Below are positions 53,319-62,600 of a DNA stretch of 64,000 nucleotides, piece by piece. Each line of letters begins with the position of its first letter. The stretch's first letter is position 1. Origin of the DNA: Shewanella sp. UCD-KL21 (lineage in GTDB: Bacteria; Pseudomonadota; Gammaproteobacteria; Enterobacterales; Shewanellaceae); the NCBI RefSeq assembly GCF_001957135.1, contig NZ_MPHK01000008.1, positions 1 to 64,000 of the forward strand, read 5' to 3'. The notes beneath the pieces were generated by a model that was not told where the DNA came from, made no database searches, and was given only the letters and a program-made list of their open reading frames with translations. The translations under genes were made by a program, and so were the position numbers.

Positions 53319-54227
53319 ATGGCAACAGTAGCATTTATTGGTTTAGGTAATATGGGCGGCCCAATGGCAGCCAATTTAATTAAAGCAGGCATGACAGTCA
53401 CGGTATTTGATTTAGTACCCGCGGCGGTCGAGGCATTAACTAAGCAAGGCGCGTTAAGCGCAAAAACCGCTTGCGGCGCAGCGGCAGCAGCAGATTATGT
53501 GATTACCATGTTGCCTGCAGGTAAGCATGTACATAGTTTGTATATTGGCGATGATGACAACAAAGGCTTGCTGGATGTGGTCGCTAAAGATGCCATCTTA
53601 ATTGATTGCTCCACCATAGATGCTGGCACGGCGCAAACGGTTGGGGCACAAGCTGCAGCCAAAGGCATTGAGTTTATGGATGCGCCAGTGTCGGGCGGCA
53701 CAGCGGGCGCTGCAGCAGGCACGCTGACCTTTATTTGTGGTGGCAGTGACAACGCCTTTGAGAAAGCGCAAACCGTATTAACGGTTATGGGGGCAAATAT
53801 ATTCCATGCAGGCGCGACTGGTGCCGGTCAAATTGCCAAAATCTGTAATAATATGCTGTTATCCGTATTAATGGTGGGCACCAGTGAATCTTTGCAGTTA
53901 GGTATTGATAATGGTTTAGACCCTAAAGTGTTATCTGATATCATGAAAGTCAGTAGCGGCGGCAACTGGACCCTCGAAAAATACAACCCGTGTCCTGATG
54001 TGATGGATAATGTGCCAGCTTCAAATGATTATCAGGGCGGGTTTATGGTTGATTTGATGGTAAAAGATTTAGGCTTGTCACAGCAAGCATCGCTAGCATC
54101 GAACTCCAGTACGCCAATGGGCGCATTAGCACGCAGTTTATATGTTAACCACGCCCGTCAAGGCAATGGTCGCCGTGATTTTTCGAGTATTTTTGAACAG
54201 TTTGCTAAAGCAGATGAAGATAAATAG
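53319..54227 (+). CDS. mmsB: 3-hydroxyisobutyrate dehydrogenase MmsB
   Basis: A 302-residue beta-hydroxyacid dehydrogenase. NAD motif FIGLGNMGGPMAANL (7-21), substrate-binding DAPVSGGTAGAAAGTLTF, catalytic Lys174 in GAGQIAKICNNM. Oxidises 3-hydroxyisobutyrate to methylmalonate semialdehyde, the substrate of MmsA. AAAAGGAAC precedes the ATG. Called ivdF in Shewanella. Confidence 0.95.
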   Translation: MATVAFIGLGNMGGPMAANLIKAGMTVTVFDLVPAAVEALTKQGALSAKTACGAAAAADYVITMLPAGKHVHSLYIGDDDNKGLLDVVAKDAILIDCSTIDAGTAQTVGAQAAAKGIEFMDAPVSGGTAGAAAGTLTFICGGSDNAFEKAQTVLTVMGANIFHAGATGAGQIAKICNNMLLSVLMVGTSESLQLGIDNGLDPKVLSDIMKVSSGGNWTLEKYNPCPDVMDNVPASNDYQGGFMVDLMVKDLGLSQQASLASNSSTPMGALARSLYVNHARQGNGRRDFSSIFEQFAKADEDK

Positions 54228-54317
54228 CAGCAGCTTGAAGGTTGGCTGAATGATATTCAGCTGGGGCTTAGATTGAGCATGGCTGAACACTAAATAAATA
54301 AAGAAAGGATCCAGTTA

Positions 54318-55076
54318 ATGGAAATTAAAGATAAAGTTGTTGTCATTACTGGCGGTGCAGGTGGGTTAGGTCTGGCTATGGCGCAAGAGTTCGCCGCCCA
54401 AGGCGCAAGATTAGCACTTATCGATGTTGATCAAGAAAAACTAGAACGTGCTTGTGCTGATTTAGGTGCAAGTACTGAAGTTCAAGGCTATGCCTTAGAT
54501 ATCACCGATGAAGAAGATGTGGTGGCAGGGTTTAATTTCATCCGTGAAGATTTTGGTCAGGTTAATATTCTTATCAACAACGCAGGTATCTTGCGTGATG
54601 GTTTAATGGTTAAGGCAAAAGATGGCAAGGTTACTGACCGTATGTCATATGAGCAATTCCAGTCAGTTATCAATGTCAACTTAACCGGTACCTTCCTATG
54701 TGGTCGTGAAGCCGCGGCTGTGATGATTGAAACCGCGCAGCCTGGGGTGATTATTAATATCTCAAGTGTCGCTAAAGCTGGCAACATGGGTCAGTCTAAC
54801 TACTCAGCTTCTAAAGCGGGTGTGGCTGCCATGAGTGTAGGTTGGGCGAAAGAGCTAGCTCGTTATAATATTCGTAGCGCAGCGGTAGCACCTGGTGTAA
54901 TAGCAACCGAAATGACCGCAGCGATGAAACCTGAAGCCTTAGAGCGAATGGAGAAAATGGTGCCAGTTGGGCGTTTAGGTCAAGCTGAAGAAATCGCATC
55001 AACGGTTAAATTTATCGTTGAGAATGATTACGTTAATGGCCGTGTGTTTGAAATTGATGGCGGCATTCGCCTTTAA
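54318..55076 (+). CDS. SDR dehydrogenase (3-hydroxyacyl-CoA type, IvdG)
   Basis: A 252-residue classical SDR: VVITGGAGGLGLAMAQEF, NNAG, SSVAKAGNMGQSNYSASKAGVAAM with Ser, Tyr-x-x-x-Lys, and VNGRVFEIDGGIRL end. As the last gene of the operon it fits 3-hydroxy-2-methylbutyryl-CoA dehydrogenase of the isoleucine pathway (ivdG). AAAGGA lies 9 bp before the ATG. A terminator follows at 55142. Confidence 0.9.
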   Translation: MEIKDKVVVITGGAGGLGLAMAQEFAAQGARLALIDVDQEKLERACADLGASTEVQGYALDITDEEDVVAGFNFIREDFGQVNILINNAGILRDGLMVKAKDGKVTDRMSYEQFQSVINVNLTGTFLCGREAAAVMIETAQPGVIINISSVAKAGNMGQSNYSASKAGVAAMSVGWAKELARYNIRSAAVAPGVIATEMTAAMKPEALERMEKMVPVGRLGQAEEIASTVKFIVENDYVNGRVFEIDGGIRL

Positions 55077-55141
55077 GTCGTATTAGCAATAACAATATTA
55101 GTCGCACTAGCGATGATAATATTGGCTCATTAATAGTATTA

Positions 55142-55172
55142 ATCCCTACTGGTTTTCCGGTAGGGATTTTTT
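55142..55172 (+). terminator. intrinsic terminator of the ivd operon
   Basis: ATCCCTAC and GTAGGGAT arms, a GGttttCC-containing loop, and six T. Confidence 0.88.
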
Positions 55173-55415
55173 GTCTTTGAATCGCAAATATACGCACACA
55201 AGATTATAAGCGTTTATTTATATTGGTTAATCTAGGCGGGGCGTTACAGCTTAGGCGAGCACAAAAGCAAAGGGATAAGTTTTTCTGGGTGAGTAATAAT
55301 GTTACCCTGTGGTTATATTTTTGCCTTAGTTTATTTCAATCGAAATAAAGTTGCACCTCGGCAGTGCTTAATGACAGTAAGGATAGTTGTGAATATTGTA
55401 CGCTTAGAAAGTTTG

Positions 55416-55628
55416 ATGAAAAAAGTCATGTTAGTGGTGGGCATTATTGGGGTTATCGTCATGTATGGCGGCTTTTTGTATTTCTTTTTTAGTGGCGTAC
55501 CAACAGCAGCATTACCTTGGTTTTTATTAATTTGCCCATGGGTTTGTATTTACTTTGGCCTAACCCAAACACAGCAAATTGCCAGTCTTAGTTGGCTTAA
55601 AAACAAATTTACCTTTACCAGTAAATAA
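55416..55628 (+). CDS. small two-pass membrane protein, unrecognised
   Basis: 70 residues from ATG 55416: MKKVMLVVGIIGVIVMYGGFLYFFF and ALPWFLLICPWVCIYFGLTQ are two membrane segments, followed by a short basic tail. A longer frame back to 55299 adds 39 residues without a good ribosome binding site. No family recognised. The preceding 55173-55415 stretch has no other gene. Confidence 0.5.
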   Translation: MKKVMLVVGIIGVIVMYGGFLYFFFSGVPTAALPWFLLICPWVCIYFGLTQTQQIASLSWLKNKFTFTSK

Positions 55629-55853
55629 CTCCTCGATTTATAACCGCAACAGGTAGATGTCTGATTTTAGCGGCGACGTTGGGTATTTAGCCCTAATGGC
55701 AGTTTTTTGTTACTGACGTTTACGGCTATCATTTACCTAGCTGCGAACATCCTGTTATCCACAAATGAACCATCGCTTAGATAGAAATTACACTAGCGTT
55801 GCGGTAGGATTCGAAACAATTAATAAGAGAAAGACAGCAAATAAGGTATTTTT

Positions 55854-56768
55854 ATGTCAACTTTCCCCATTGGCACCCCAGGCCAACCTTGGAATACACA
55901 AGAAAAAGCGCAGTGGCTTGCCCAAGTGACCATTAAACGTAGTTACCAACAAGAAGTACTAACTAAATTAGCGCCTTTAGCCTCACGCTTTGAGCAAGTG
56001 CAATATGGCGCTTTAGCTTATGATGCTGACAAATATCCGCTATTTGCATTTAAAACTAAACACTGGGACAGCAGTAAAAAAACGATCTTAGTGACTGGCG
56101 GCGTTCATGGTTACGAAACCAGTGGCGTACATGGCGCGATTCAATTTTTAGCGACCAAAGCAGAGCATTACAGCCAATATTTTAATATTGCGGTAGCGCC
56201 GTGTGTGAGCCCATGGGGTTATGAAACCATTAATCGTTGGAATCCTTATGCGGTAGACCCTAATCGCTCTTTCTATGCTGACAGCCCAGCCAATGAAGCC
56301 GCAGCGGTAATGGCATTTGTTGCAAGTCTTGGTGAAGTCTATGCTCACATCGATTTGCATGAAACCACAGATACTGACGAGCTAGAATTTCGCCCCGCAT
56401 TATCAGCCCGAGATGGCAAAGATTATGAAAAAGGGGTCATACCTGATGGGTTTTATTTAGTGGGTGATAGTGACAACCCAACCCCTGATTTTCAAAAGGC
56501 GATTATTGAGTCGGTGGCTAAAGTGACCCATATTGCCCCAGACGATGACGGTCAGTTAATTGGCGTTGATATTGAGCAGTTTGGGGTCATTAACTACCCA
56601 ACCAAAAAGCTTGGCTTGTGCGCGGGTATGACAAACAATCACTATAACACCACCACTGAAGTGTATCCTGATAGCCCATTGGTCAATGACCAAGAATGTA
56701 ACGATGCCCAAGTGGCGGCGATTACTGGTGGGTTGGATTATATATTAACCCAGTTAAACTTAATCTAA
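55854..56768 (+). CDS. M14-family metallocarboxypeptidase-like protein
   Basis: A 304-residue zinc peptidase-like protein. Zinc ligands His85 and Glu88 in GGVHGYETSG and His169 in IDLHETTD are seen; DPNRSF supplies the substrate-binding Asn-Arg, and TTTEVYPDS carries the likely catalytic Glu. No signal peptide, so cytoplasmic. It resembles the M14/succinylglutamate-desuccinylase superfamily; substrate not predictable. Monocistronic with a terminator at 56785. Confidence 0.8.
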   Translation: MSTFPIGTPGQPWNTQEKAQWLAQVTIKRSYQQEVLTKLAPLASRFEQVQYGALAYDADKYPLFAFKTKHWDSSKKTILVTGGVHGYETSGVHGAIQFLATKAEHYSQYFNIAVAPCVSPWGYETINRWNPYAVDPNRSFYADSPANEAAAVMAFVASLGEVYAHIDLHETTDTDELEFRPALSARDGKDYEKGVIPDGFYLVGDSDNPTPDFQKAIIESVAKVTHIAPDDDGQLIGVDIEQFGVINYPTKKLGLCAGMTNNHYNTTTEVYPDSPLVNDQECNDAQVAAITGGLDYILTQLNLI

Positions 56769-56784
56769 GTCAGTGATTTATATC

Positions 56785-56815
56785 TAAGCCTCGAACGAAA
56801 CTTCGGGGCTTTTTG
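56785..56815 (+). terminator. intrinsic terminator after the M14 gene
   Basis: AAGCC-t-CGAA paired with TTCG-g-GGCTT, then TTTT. Confidence 0.75.
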
Positions 56816-56865
56816 TTTATTTGGCATTACAGTTAACATAATGACCCTTACAACCGAGTGAAACA

Positions 56866-57231
56866 ATGAATATAAGCCAAGATGACATGCGTACGGCGTT
56901 AAATGAATTAGAGTGTCGCACCAATTTTACCATTAGTAATGTCACCGAATACATGTTGCCTAAGCTTAAAGAAGCACTGTATTTGCACATTGAAAATAAC
57001 ACGCCGGTGCTGATTATTCGCCCGGCTTTTGAAGTGTTCTCAGGTGAGCTTGCCACCTTAGACGGGGTACATGCACAATATGACTACCATCATAATGCGC
57101 AAATGACCCGTTTCCCGACTCGTCGCCATAAAAGCTTAAAAGAAAGCCATTATGGTTTAGCTTTTAAGTTTGAAACGGCAGAATCAGTTAAGTTGTTTAT
57201 TACAAGATTAATTGAAATTGTGAAAGGCTAA
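56866..57231 (+). CDS. conserved hypothetical protein
   Basis: 121 residues, soluble, with no signal or membrane segment. MNISQDDMRTALNELECRTNFT, then ALYLHIENNTPVLIIRPAFEVFSGEL, then a basic QMTRFPTRRHKSLKESHYGLAFKFE and a closing amphipathic helix. No family I can name. The preceding sequence lacks a strong ribosome binding site (CCGAGTGAAACA), but the ATG is the only reasonable one. Confidence 0.65.
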   Translation: MNISQDDMRTALNELECRTNFTISNVTEYMLPKLKEALYLHIENNTPVLIIRPAFEVFSGELATLDGVHAQYDYHHNAQMTRFPTRRHKSLKESHYGLAFKFETAESVKLFITRLIEIVKG

Positions 57232-57397
57232 CGTTAGCTCAGTTTTGATTATATCTTGAGTTAATCATGGGTATAGTTACTGCAACAATCTGACAAATAA
57301 GCAAAAATAAACCAATCAATATTCTGGCTGTAAAGCTTGAGTCGAATAATGTATAATCGCGACAATTTTTCGTCCAAAAACTAATGGAATCTCCTAC

Positions 57398-58990
57398 GTG
57401 ATATACAGCAACAACATCACCATGCAGTTCGGCAGCAAGCCGTTATTTGAAAATATCTCTGTCAAATTCGGTGGCGGTAATCGTTACGGTCTAATTGGTG
57501 CAAACGGTTGTGGTAAGTCAACCTTCATGAAGATCCTTACAGGCGATCTTGAGCCAACAAGCGGCAATGTATCAATTGATCCGGGTGAACGTTTTGGTAA
57601 ATTGAATCAAGATCAATTTGCTTATGAAGAGTTCTCAGTGGTTGATACCGTTATCATGGGCCACAAAGAGTTGTGGGAAGTGAAGCAAGAACGTGACCGC
57701 ATTTATTCACTCGCAGAAATGAGTGAAGAAGACGGCATTAAAGTCGCTGAGCTTGAAATGGAATTTGCTGAGATGGACGGTTATACCGCTGAATCTCGCG
57801 CGGGTGATTTATTAATGGGCGTAGGTATTGGTGTAGACCAGCACTTTGGCCTAATGAGTGAAATCGCACCAGGTTTTAAACTGCGTGTACTTTTGGCTCA
57901 AGCCTTGTTCTCTGATCCAGATATTTTGCTACTTGACGAACCAACCAACAACTTGGACATCGACACCATTCGTTGGTTACAAGAAATGCTTAACCAACGT
58001 AACAGTACCATGGTAATTATTTCCCATGACCGTTACTTCTTGAACTCAGTTTGTACTCATATGGCTGACATCGATTACGGTGAACTACGTGTTTACCCTG
58101 GTAACTACGATGAATACATGATGGCAGCGCAGCAAGCTCGTGAGCGTTTACAGTCTGATAATGCTAAGAAAAAAGCTCAAATTGCTGAGCTACAAGGTTT
58201 CGTTGCTCGTTTCTCTGCTAACGCTTCAAAAGCTAAGCAAGCAACATCACGTGCCAAGCAAATTGACAAGATTAAGCTTGATGATATCAAGGCTTCAAGC
58301 CGTGTGAACCCGTTCATTCGTTTTGAGCAAGAAAAGAAATTATTCCGTAATGCCTTAGTGGTTGAGCAATTAGCGAAAGGCTTTGATAAGCCATTATTCA
58401 GCAAACTTGACCTGATGGTTGAAGTTGGCGAGCGTGTTGCTATCTTAGGTGATAACGGTGTGGGTAAAACCACCTTATTACGTACCTTAGTACATGACAT
58501 TCCACAAGATGCGGGTACTGTTCAATGGTCTGAAAATAGTAACATTGGTTATTACGCGCAGGATCATGAAGCTGATTTTGCCAATGACATGACCTTATTT
58601 GACTGGATGAGCCAATGGCGTAAGCCAGAAGATGACGATCAATCAGTTCGTGGCATCTTAGGCCGTATGTTATTTGGTTCAGATGACATTAAAAAATCAG
58701 TTAAAGTGTTATCTGGTGGTGAAAAAGGGCGTATGTACTTTGGTAAGCTCATCATGCAAAAGCCAAACATCTTATTGCTTGATGAACCAACTAACCACAT
58801 GGATATGGAATCAATCGAGTCATTAAACAATGCATTAGAATTGTACGAAGGTACATTAATGTTTGTTTCTCATGACCGTGCATTTGTATCGTCACTAGCA
58901 ACACGCATCATTGAAATTACTGCTGATGGCATCAATGACTTTAAAGGTACTTATGATGAGTTCCTTGCGAGTAAAGGTGTTGAAGGATAA
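57398..58990 (+). CDS. ybiT: ABC-F ATPase YbiT
   Basis: A 530-residue ABC-F protein nearly collinear with E. coli YbiT. Two ATPase domains: Walker [10 protein letters not shown] (34-42) and GDNGVGKTT, signatures with [11 protein letters not shown] and [11 protein letters not shown] (Walker B), and the basic inter-domain linker ([21 protein letters not shown]). ABC-F proteins bind the ribosomal E site and affect elongation. Start is GTG 57398 (product [12 protein letters not shown]). A strong terminator follows. Confidence 0.95.
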   Translation: MIYSNNITMQFGSKPLFENISVKFGGGNRYGLIGANGCGKSTFMKILTGDLEPTSGNVSIDPGERFGKLNQDQFAYEEFSVVDTVIMGHKELWEVKQERDRIYSLAEMSEEDGIKVAELEMEFAEMDGYTAESRAGDLLMGVGIGVDQHFGLMSEIAPGFKLRVLLAQALFSDPDILLLDEPTNNLDIDTIRWLQEMLNQRNSTMVIISHDRYFLNSVCTHMADIDYGELRVYPGNYDEYMMAAQQARERLQSDNAKKKAQIAELQGFVARFSANASKAKQATSRAKQIDKIKLDDIKASSRVNPFIRFEQEKKLFRNALVVEQLAKGFDKPLFSKLDLMVEVGERVAILGDNGVGKTTLLRTLVHDIPQDAGTVQWSENSNIGYYAQDHEADFANDMTLFDWMSQWRKPEDDDQSVRGILGRMLFGSDDIKKSVKVLSGGEKGRMYFGKLIMQKPNILLLDEPTNHMDMESIESLNNALELYEGTLMFVSHDRAFVSSLATRIIEITADGINDFKGTYDEFLASKGVEG

Positions 58991-59052
58991 TTAATGTTCT
59001 GCATTTGCTGTTAGCAATGTAACTCCATTTTTATCGATATCGTTATTTAAAC

Positions 59053-59091
59053 AAGCCGACAATTTTTATTGTCGGCTTTTTTTTTTTTTTT
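59053..59091 (+). terminator. intrinsic terminator after ybiT
   Basis: Arms AAGCCGACAAT and ATTGTCGGCTT, loop TTTT, and more than ten T. Confidence 0.93.
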
Positions 59092-59238
59092 ATATCCGCA
59101 AGATACATTTTTAGGCATAATGTTTATCATTTGTTTGCTAACTGTGGCCTATTTGGTTGTAGGTTAAGCAGGCGCTAATTATAAAATTGTATATTTATAA
59201 AATACACAATATTAATAATGACTTACAAGGCTTTAGTA

Positions 59239-60069
59239 ATGGATTATGTTTCAGTTAATAAGCATGCTTGGAATGAAAGAGCAAAAGTGCATTTTGATTC
59301 GTCATTTTATGATGTGGCCGGTTTTTTGGCGGGGAAGTCGTCATTAACCGAAATTGAAACTGCAGAGCTTACCGATGTTGACGGTAAGACATTGCTGCAT
59401 CTTCAATGTCATTTTGGTCTTGATAGCTTATCTTGGGCCCGTAAAGGCGCCATAGTTACAGCAGTTGATTTATCGGATGTTGCCATTGCTAAAGCTAATG
59501 AGCTGGCATTGCAATGTGAGCTAAAAACCGAGTTTATTTGCGCCGATGTGTATCAATTTGGCGATCAAAGTTTACCTCAATTTACCGATAAGCAGGTCAC
59601 TGATTTTGAAATTATATTTACCTCATACGGCACCATTTGTTGGCTGCCTTGTCTCGATCGTTGGGCAAATATCATTGCCAAGAGTTTAAAGCAGGGTGGC
59701 TGTTTTTATATGGCTGAATTTCATCCGCTACAGGATGTTTTAGAGGGCTATTCATATTTCCATAAAGCAGAGGCTGACGTCGTGGTTGAGGGCAGTTATA
59801 CCGAATCACACGGTAATTCCGCGTCTGCATCTTCACCGCAATCAACAGCTTCGACACCACAAACTATGCTGACTTGGCCGCATTCATTAAGTGATGTTAT
59901 TAATGCGCTAATCAAAGCAGGGATCAGAATTGATAGTCTTAACGAGTATCCATTTAGCCCCTATAACTGCTTTGAAAATTTGATAGAGCAAGCGCCTAAT
60001 CAGTTTCATTCTATTGTTAAAGGTAACTCAGTGCCGTTAGTGTTTACAGTGAAAGGAACCAAAGTCTAA
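59239..60069 (+). CDS. class I SAM-dependent methyltransferase
   Basis: A 276-residue methyltransferase from ATG 59239 (AAGG nine bases upstream; an ATG at 59218 has none). SAM motif I LLHLQCHFGLDSLSWARKGA, VTAVDLSDVAIAKANEL, and FICADVYQF are typical of the UbiE/COQ5-like fold. The N-terminal NKHAWNERAKVHFDSSFYDV is shared by a family of unknown substrate. Stop codon and the next gene's ATG touch (no gap), so the two are translationally coupled. Confidence 0.85.
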   Translation: MDYVSVNKHAWNERAKVHFDSSFYDVAGFLAGKSSLTEIETAELTDVDGKTLLHLQCHFGLDSLSWARKGAIVTAVDLSDVAIAKANELALQCELKTEFICADVYQFGDQSLPQFTDKQVTDFEIIFTSYGTICWLPCLDRWANIIAKSLKQGGCFYMAEFHPLQDVLEGYSYFHKAEADVVVEGSYTESHGNSASASSPQSTASTPQTMLTWPHSLSDVINALIKAGIRIDSLNEYPFSPYNCFENLIEQAPNQFHSIVKGNSVPLVFTVKGTKV

Positions 60070-60471
60070 ATGGTTTTTGCAAAGGGTAATAAACTTAAGG
60101 TCGTTACTGGATGGAGGGCACTATTTGCCAAAGTGTCGATATTATTATGCGGGCTTATTTTATTAATATATTGGTCGTACTTATATCTCAGTCCCAGTTT
60201 GACCATCAGTAATCAATCAGCTCAAGGTGTTGAATCCGCAGTGGTAAAACTTCCCCATAGCCGCTTAGACTTTGGTGACATTGCCGCGATGCATACTAAC
60301 ACCCTGTATTATGATTTAGCGCAGTTAGATGGCGCATATCGCTATCACATTGAGTTTGATAGTGGCGAGATCATCGCGGGTGAGTGCGGTTATATTACTA
60401 ATTTTGAAATTCATAAAAGGGTGGTAATTACAATTTCAGAGGCTACGACAATGAGTTGCAGCGTTAATTAA
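60070..60471 (+). CDS. single-pass membrane protein, unrecognised
   Basis: 133 residues with one membrane segment (VSILLCGLILLIYWSYLYLS, about 22-41) and a small periplasmic domain beginning SLTISNQSAQGVESAVVKLP and containing two cysteines (GECGYI and MSCSVN) that could pair. The ATG directly follows the stop codon of the methyltransferase. No family recognised. Confidence 0.6.
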   Translation: MVFAKGNKLKVVTGWRALFAKVSILLCGLILLIYWSYLYLSPSLTISNQSAQGVESAVVKLPHSRLDFGDIAAMHTNTLYYDLAQLDGAYRYHIEFDSGEIIAGECGYITNFEIHKRVVITISEATTMSCSVN

Positions 60472-60783
60472 TAGCCATTTCTAACCATCGCGTCTCAACA
60501 AGGTTATTAGGTTTGTTACAGGTTTGTTTGTTTCTATGTTCAAAAACATTATGACTGTAAACCTGATGGAGAAATTGCGTATTAAGTGCTTATCTTTAAA
60601 TGAATTTATTTTTATATTGAGTTTTTTTAATATAAATTTCAGTTTTCGTCTCTACTATGCGCAGCTTGCTATTTTTTGTACAAAATATCAACGCTTTATT
60701 GTCAATACACTATAATAGCTAAAGTTGAATTTATTCAGTTTATAGACTATTAATGAATCATGGTCATTTAAGGATATCCCTAC
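60472..60783. other. AT-rich intergenic stretch, no gene seen
   Basis: Contains a 63-codon frame (60524-60715) without ribosome binding site, rich in Phe/Ile/Asn as expected from AT-rich DNA. No clear terminator or operator is visible. Confidence 0.4.
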
Positions 60784-61680
60784 ATGATGTTAAGAGTTTT
60801 ATCAGGAATTTTTTTAGGTATTACCGCTTTTGCCACTCAAGCAAACGTTAATGAGTCAGCAAATGAGTCGGTTAAAGAGTCTACGGATGAAGCTATCGAA
60901 ATTCAGCCTAAATATGACCGCGTTTTTCCTATTTGGGCACAAGATGCCATTGATTTAGGCTATGAGTTACCTAAGCCGTATGGCATAGGGGTGACCTATA
61001 TGAATATGGATCAGCCATTAGTGGTAGAAAATGTCAGTTTTTCGGGATTAGATCTGCTTGATGAAATTGTCTCAATTAAAGGCAGTGAAGCGATTCAAGA
61101 GTCAGAAACAATTACCTTTCGTGCTGATATGTGGGTGCTACCTTTTTTAAATTTATACGGCATTATTGGTAAAACCTCAGGCAGTAGTATTGCCAATGTC
61201 ACGGTCAACTTAGATCTTCCACCTCCTTTTAAGCCCGTGGAAACAGCTCCTTTTGACTTCGCGTTAAATTTTGAAGGCTTAACCTATGGCGCCGGTGGCA
61301 CCATTGTTGGCGGCATAGGTAATTGGTTTGCCTTACTTGATGTTAACTACACCAATACCGATTTAGATATTTTAGAAGGTGAAATCAGTTCAATTGTGGT
61401 TTCACCGAGAGTTGGCTACCGTTTTGATATCCGTGGTCACGACACTCAAGTTTGGATTGGTGGTATGTATCAAAATGTTGAGCAAACCTTCAGTGGTTTT
61501 TTACAAGATATTGGCGTGCCTATTGCTGGTGCTAAATTTGAAGTTAACCAGCATTTAGCCGATAAATGGAATGGCTTAATTGGTGGTCAAATCGAGTTGG
61601 GTAAAGGCTTTGATTTACTGCTTGAGGGCGGTATTGGTACCCGTACTAGTTTTATGGCCGGTATTGGATATAGGTTTTAA
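60784..61680 (+). CDS. predicted outer-membrane beta-barrel protein, unrecognised
   Basis: 298 residues. Signal peptide MMLRVLSGIFLGITAFATQANVN, then a Ser/Glu-rich linker, then barrel-like strands (FRADMWVLPFLNLYGIIGKTSG, YGAGGTIVGGIGNWFALLDVNY, PRVGYRFDIRGHDTQVWIGGMYQNV) and a final FMAGIGYRF. Preceded by AAGGAT. Followed by a lipoprotein hydrolase gene after three bases, so co-translated. The role is unknown; the neighbours suggest an envelope lipid or polymer function. Confidence 0.7.
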   Translation: MMLRVLSGIFLGITAFATQANVNESANESVKESTDEAIEIQPKYDRVFPIWAQDAIDLGYELPKPYGIGVTYMNMDQPLVVENVSFSGLDLLDEIVSIKGSEAIQESETITFRADMWVLPFLNLYGIIGKTSGSSIANVTVNLDLPPPFKPVETAPFDFALNFEGLTYGAGGTIVGGIGNWFALLDVNYTNTDLDILEGEISSIVVSPRVGYRFDIRGHDTQVWIGGMYQNVEQTFSGFLQDIGVPIAGAKFEVNQHLADKWNGLIGGQIELGKGFDLLLEGGIGTRTSFMAGIGYRF

Positions 61681-61685
61681 TATTG

Positions 61686-62600
61686 ATGAGACTCATAACC
61701 CTCAGTTTTTTTGCGCTATTGCTTAGTGGCTGCAGCATTGTTGCCATGGTAGATGATCACCAACAAAACAATTTGCTCAAAAACGGTTTTGAGCGTCATC
61801 AAATGTCATTGACTGAGGGAGGCGAGTTACATTACTGGCAAGGGGGAGATGCATCTAAGCCCACATTATTAATGCTACACGGTTTTGGCGGTAACGGCAT
61901 GACCAGTTGGTATGAAATGATGCTTGACTTGAGCACTGACTATCAAGTGATAGTGCCAGATCTATTGTGGTTTGGAGACTCATATAGTTTTGCCCCCGTT
62001 AACATCAGCAGTGAAACCCAAGCCATGCAGGAATTAATCCGCCAACTAGAATTGAGCAGCGTTAATCTGGTGGGTATTTCCTTTGGTGGTTTTGTGACTT
62101 TTGATTTGATGATCCACGAGCCCAAAGTGAATCAGGTGGTGATGCTGGCAAGTCCAGGACTGATATTTTCAGATGAGGATATGCTAGCAATGACTAAGCG
62201 TTTTGGCGCCGATGCGCCTGAAGCGGTGTTTGTGCCTAAAAATGGCCCTGAAGTAAGACGCTTACTTGAAAAAACTTTCGTTGATTATCCATGGATGCCA
62301 GCGTTCATTGATCAGCAGGTTTATGAATATTACTTTGCCGACTCTTTGCCACAAAAAGAATCTCTTATTACCACCTTGCCGGCTTATCGGGATCAATTAA
62401 ACCCCGACGAATTTGCCGACTCTTTACCGTCAACCATTTTAATCTGGGGGGAAAAGGACGTGGTGTTCCCATTAGATAATGGGCGTCGTTTTGCTGAGTT
62501 TTTAAATGCACCTATCATAGTTATACCTAACGGTGTTCACGGATTGAGTAATGACTTTCCTAAACAAATTAATAAAGAAATCAGGGCTTTTATTCAATGA
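61686..62600 (+). CDS. alpha/beta-hydrolase lipoprotein
   Basis: 304 residues from ATG 61686. Lipobox LLSGC (Cys16). The alpha/beta-hydrolase fold shows the oxyanion LLMLHGFGGNGMTSW, PDLLWFGDS, nucleophile elbow VGISFGGF, TILIWGEKDVVFP with the catalytic Asp, and IVIPNGVHGLSND with the catalytic His: the triad is complete. It is likely an esterase or lipase anchored to the envelope. It overlaps the next gene by four bases (ATGA). Confidence 0.9.
   Translation: MRLITLSFFALLLSGCSIVAMVDDHQQNNLLKNGFERHQMSLTEGGELHYWQGGDASKPTLLMLHGFGGNGMTSWYEMMLDLSTDYQVIVPDLLWFGDSYSFAPVNISSETQAMQELIRQLELSSVNLVGISFGGFVTFDLMIHEPKVNQVVMLASPGLIFSDEDMLAMTKRFGADAPEAVFVPKNGPEVRRLLEKTFVDYPWMPAFIDQQVYEYYFADSLPQKESLITTLPAYRDQLNPDEFADSLPSTILIWGEKDVVFPLDNGRRFAEFLNAPIIVIPNGVHGLSNDFPKQINKEIRAFIQ

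Noticed and set aside
60524-60715. 63-codon frame in the 60.5-60.8 kb gap
   Set aside because: Phe/Ile/Asn-rich translation of AT-rich DNA without ribosome binding site.
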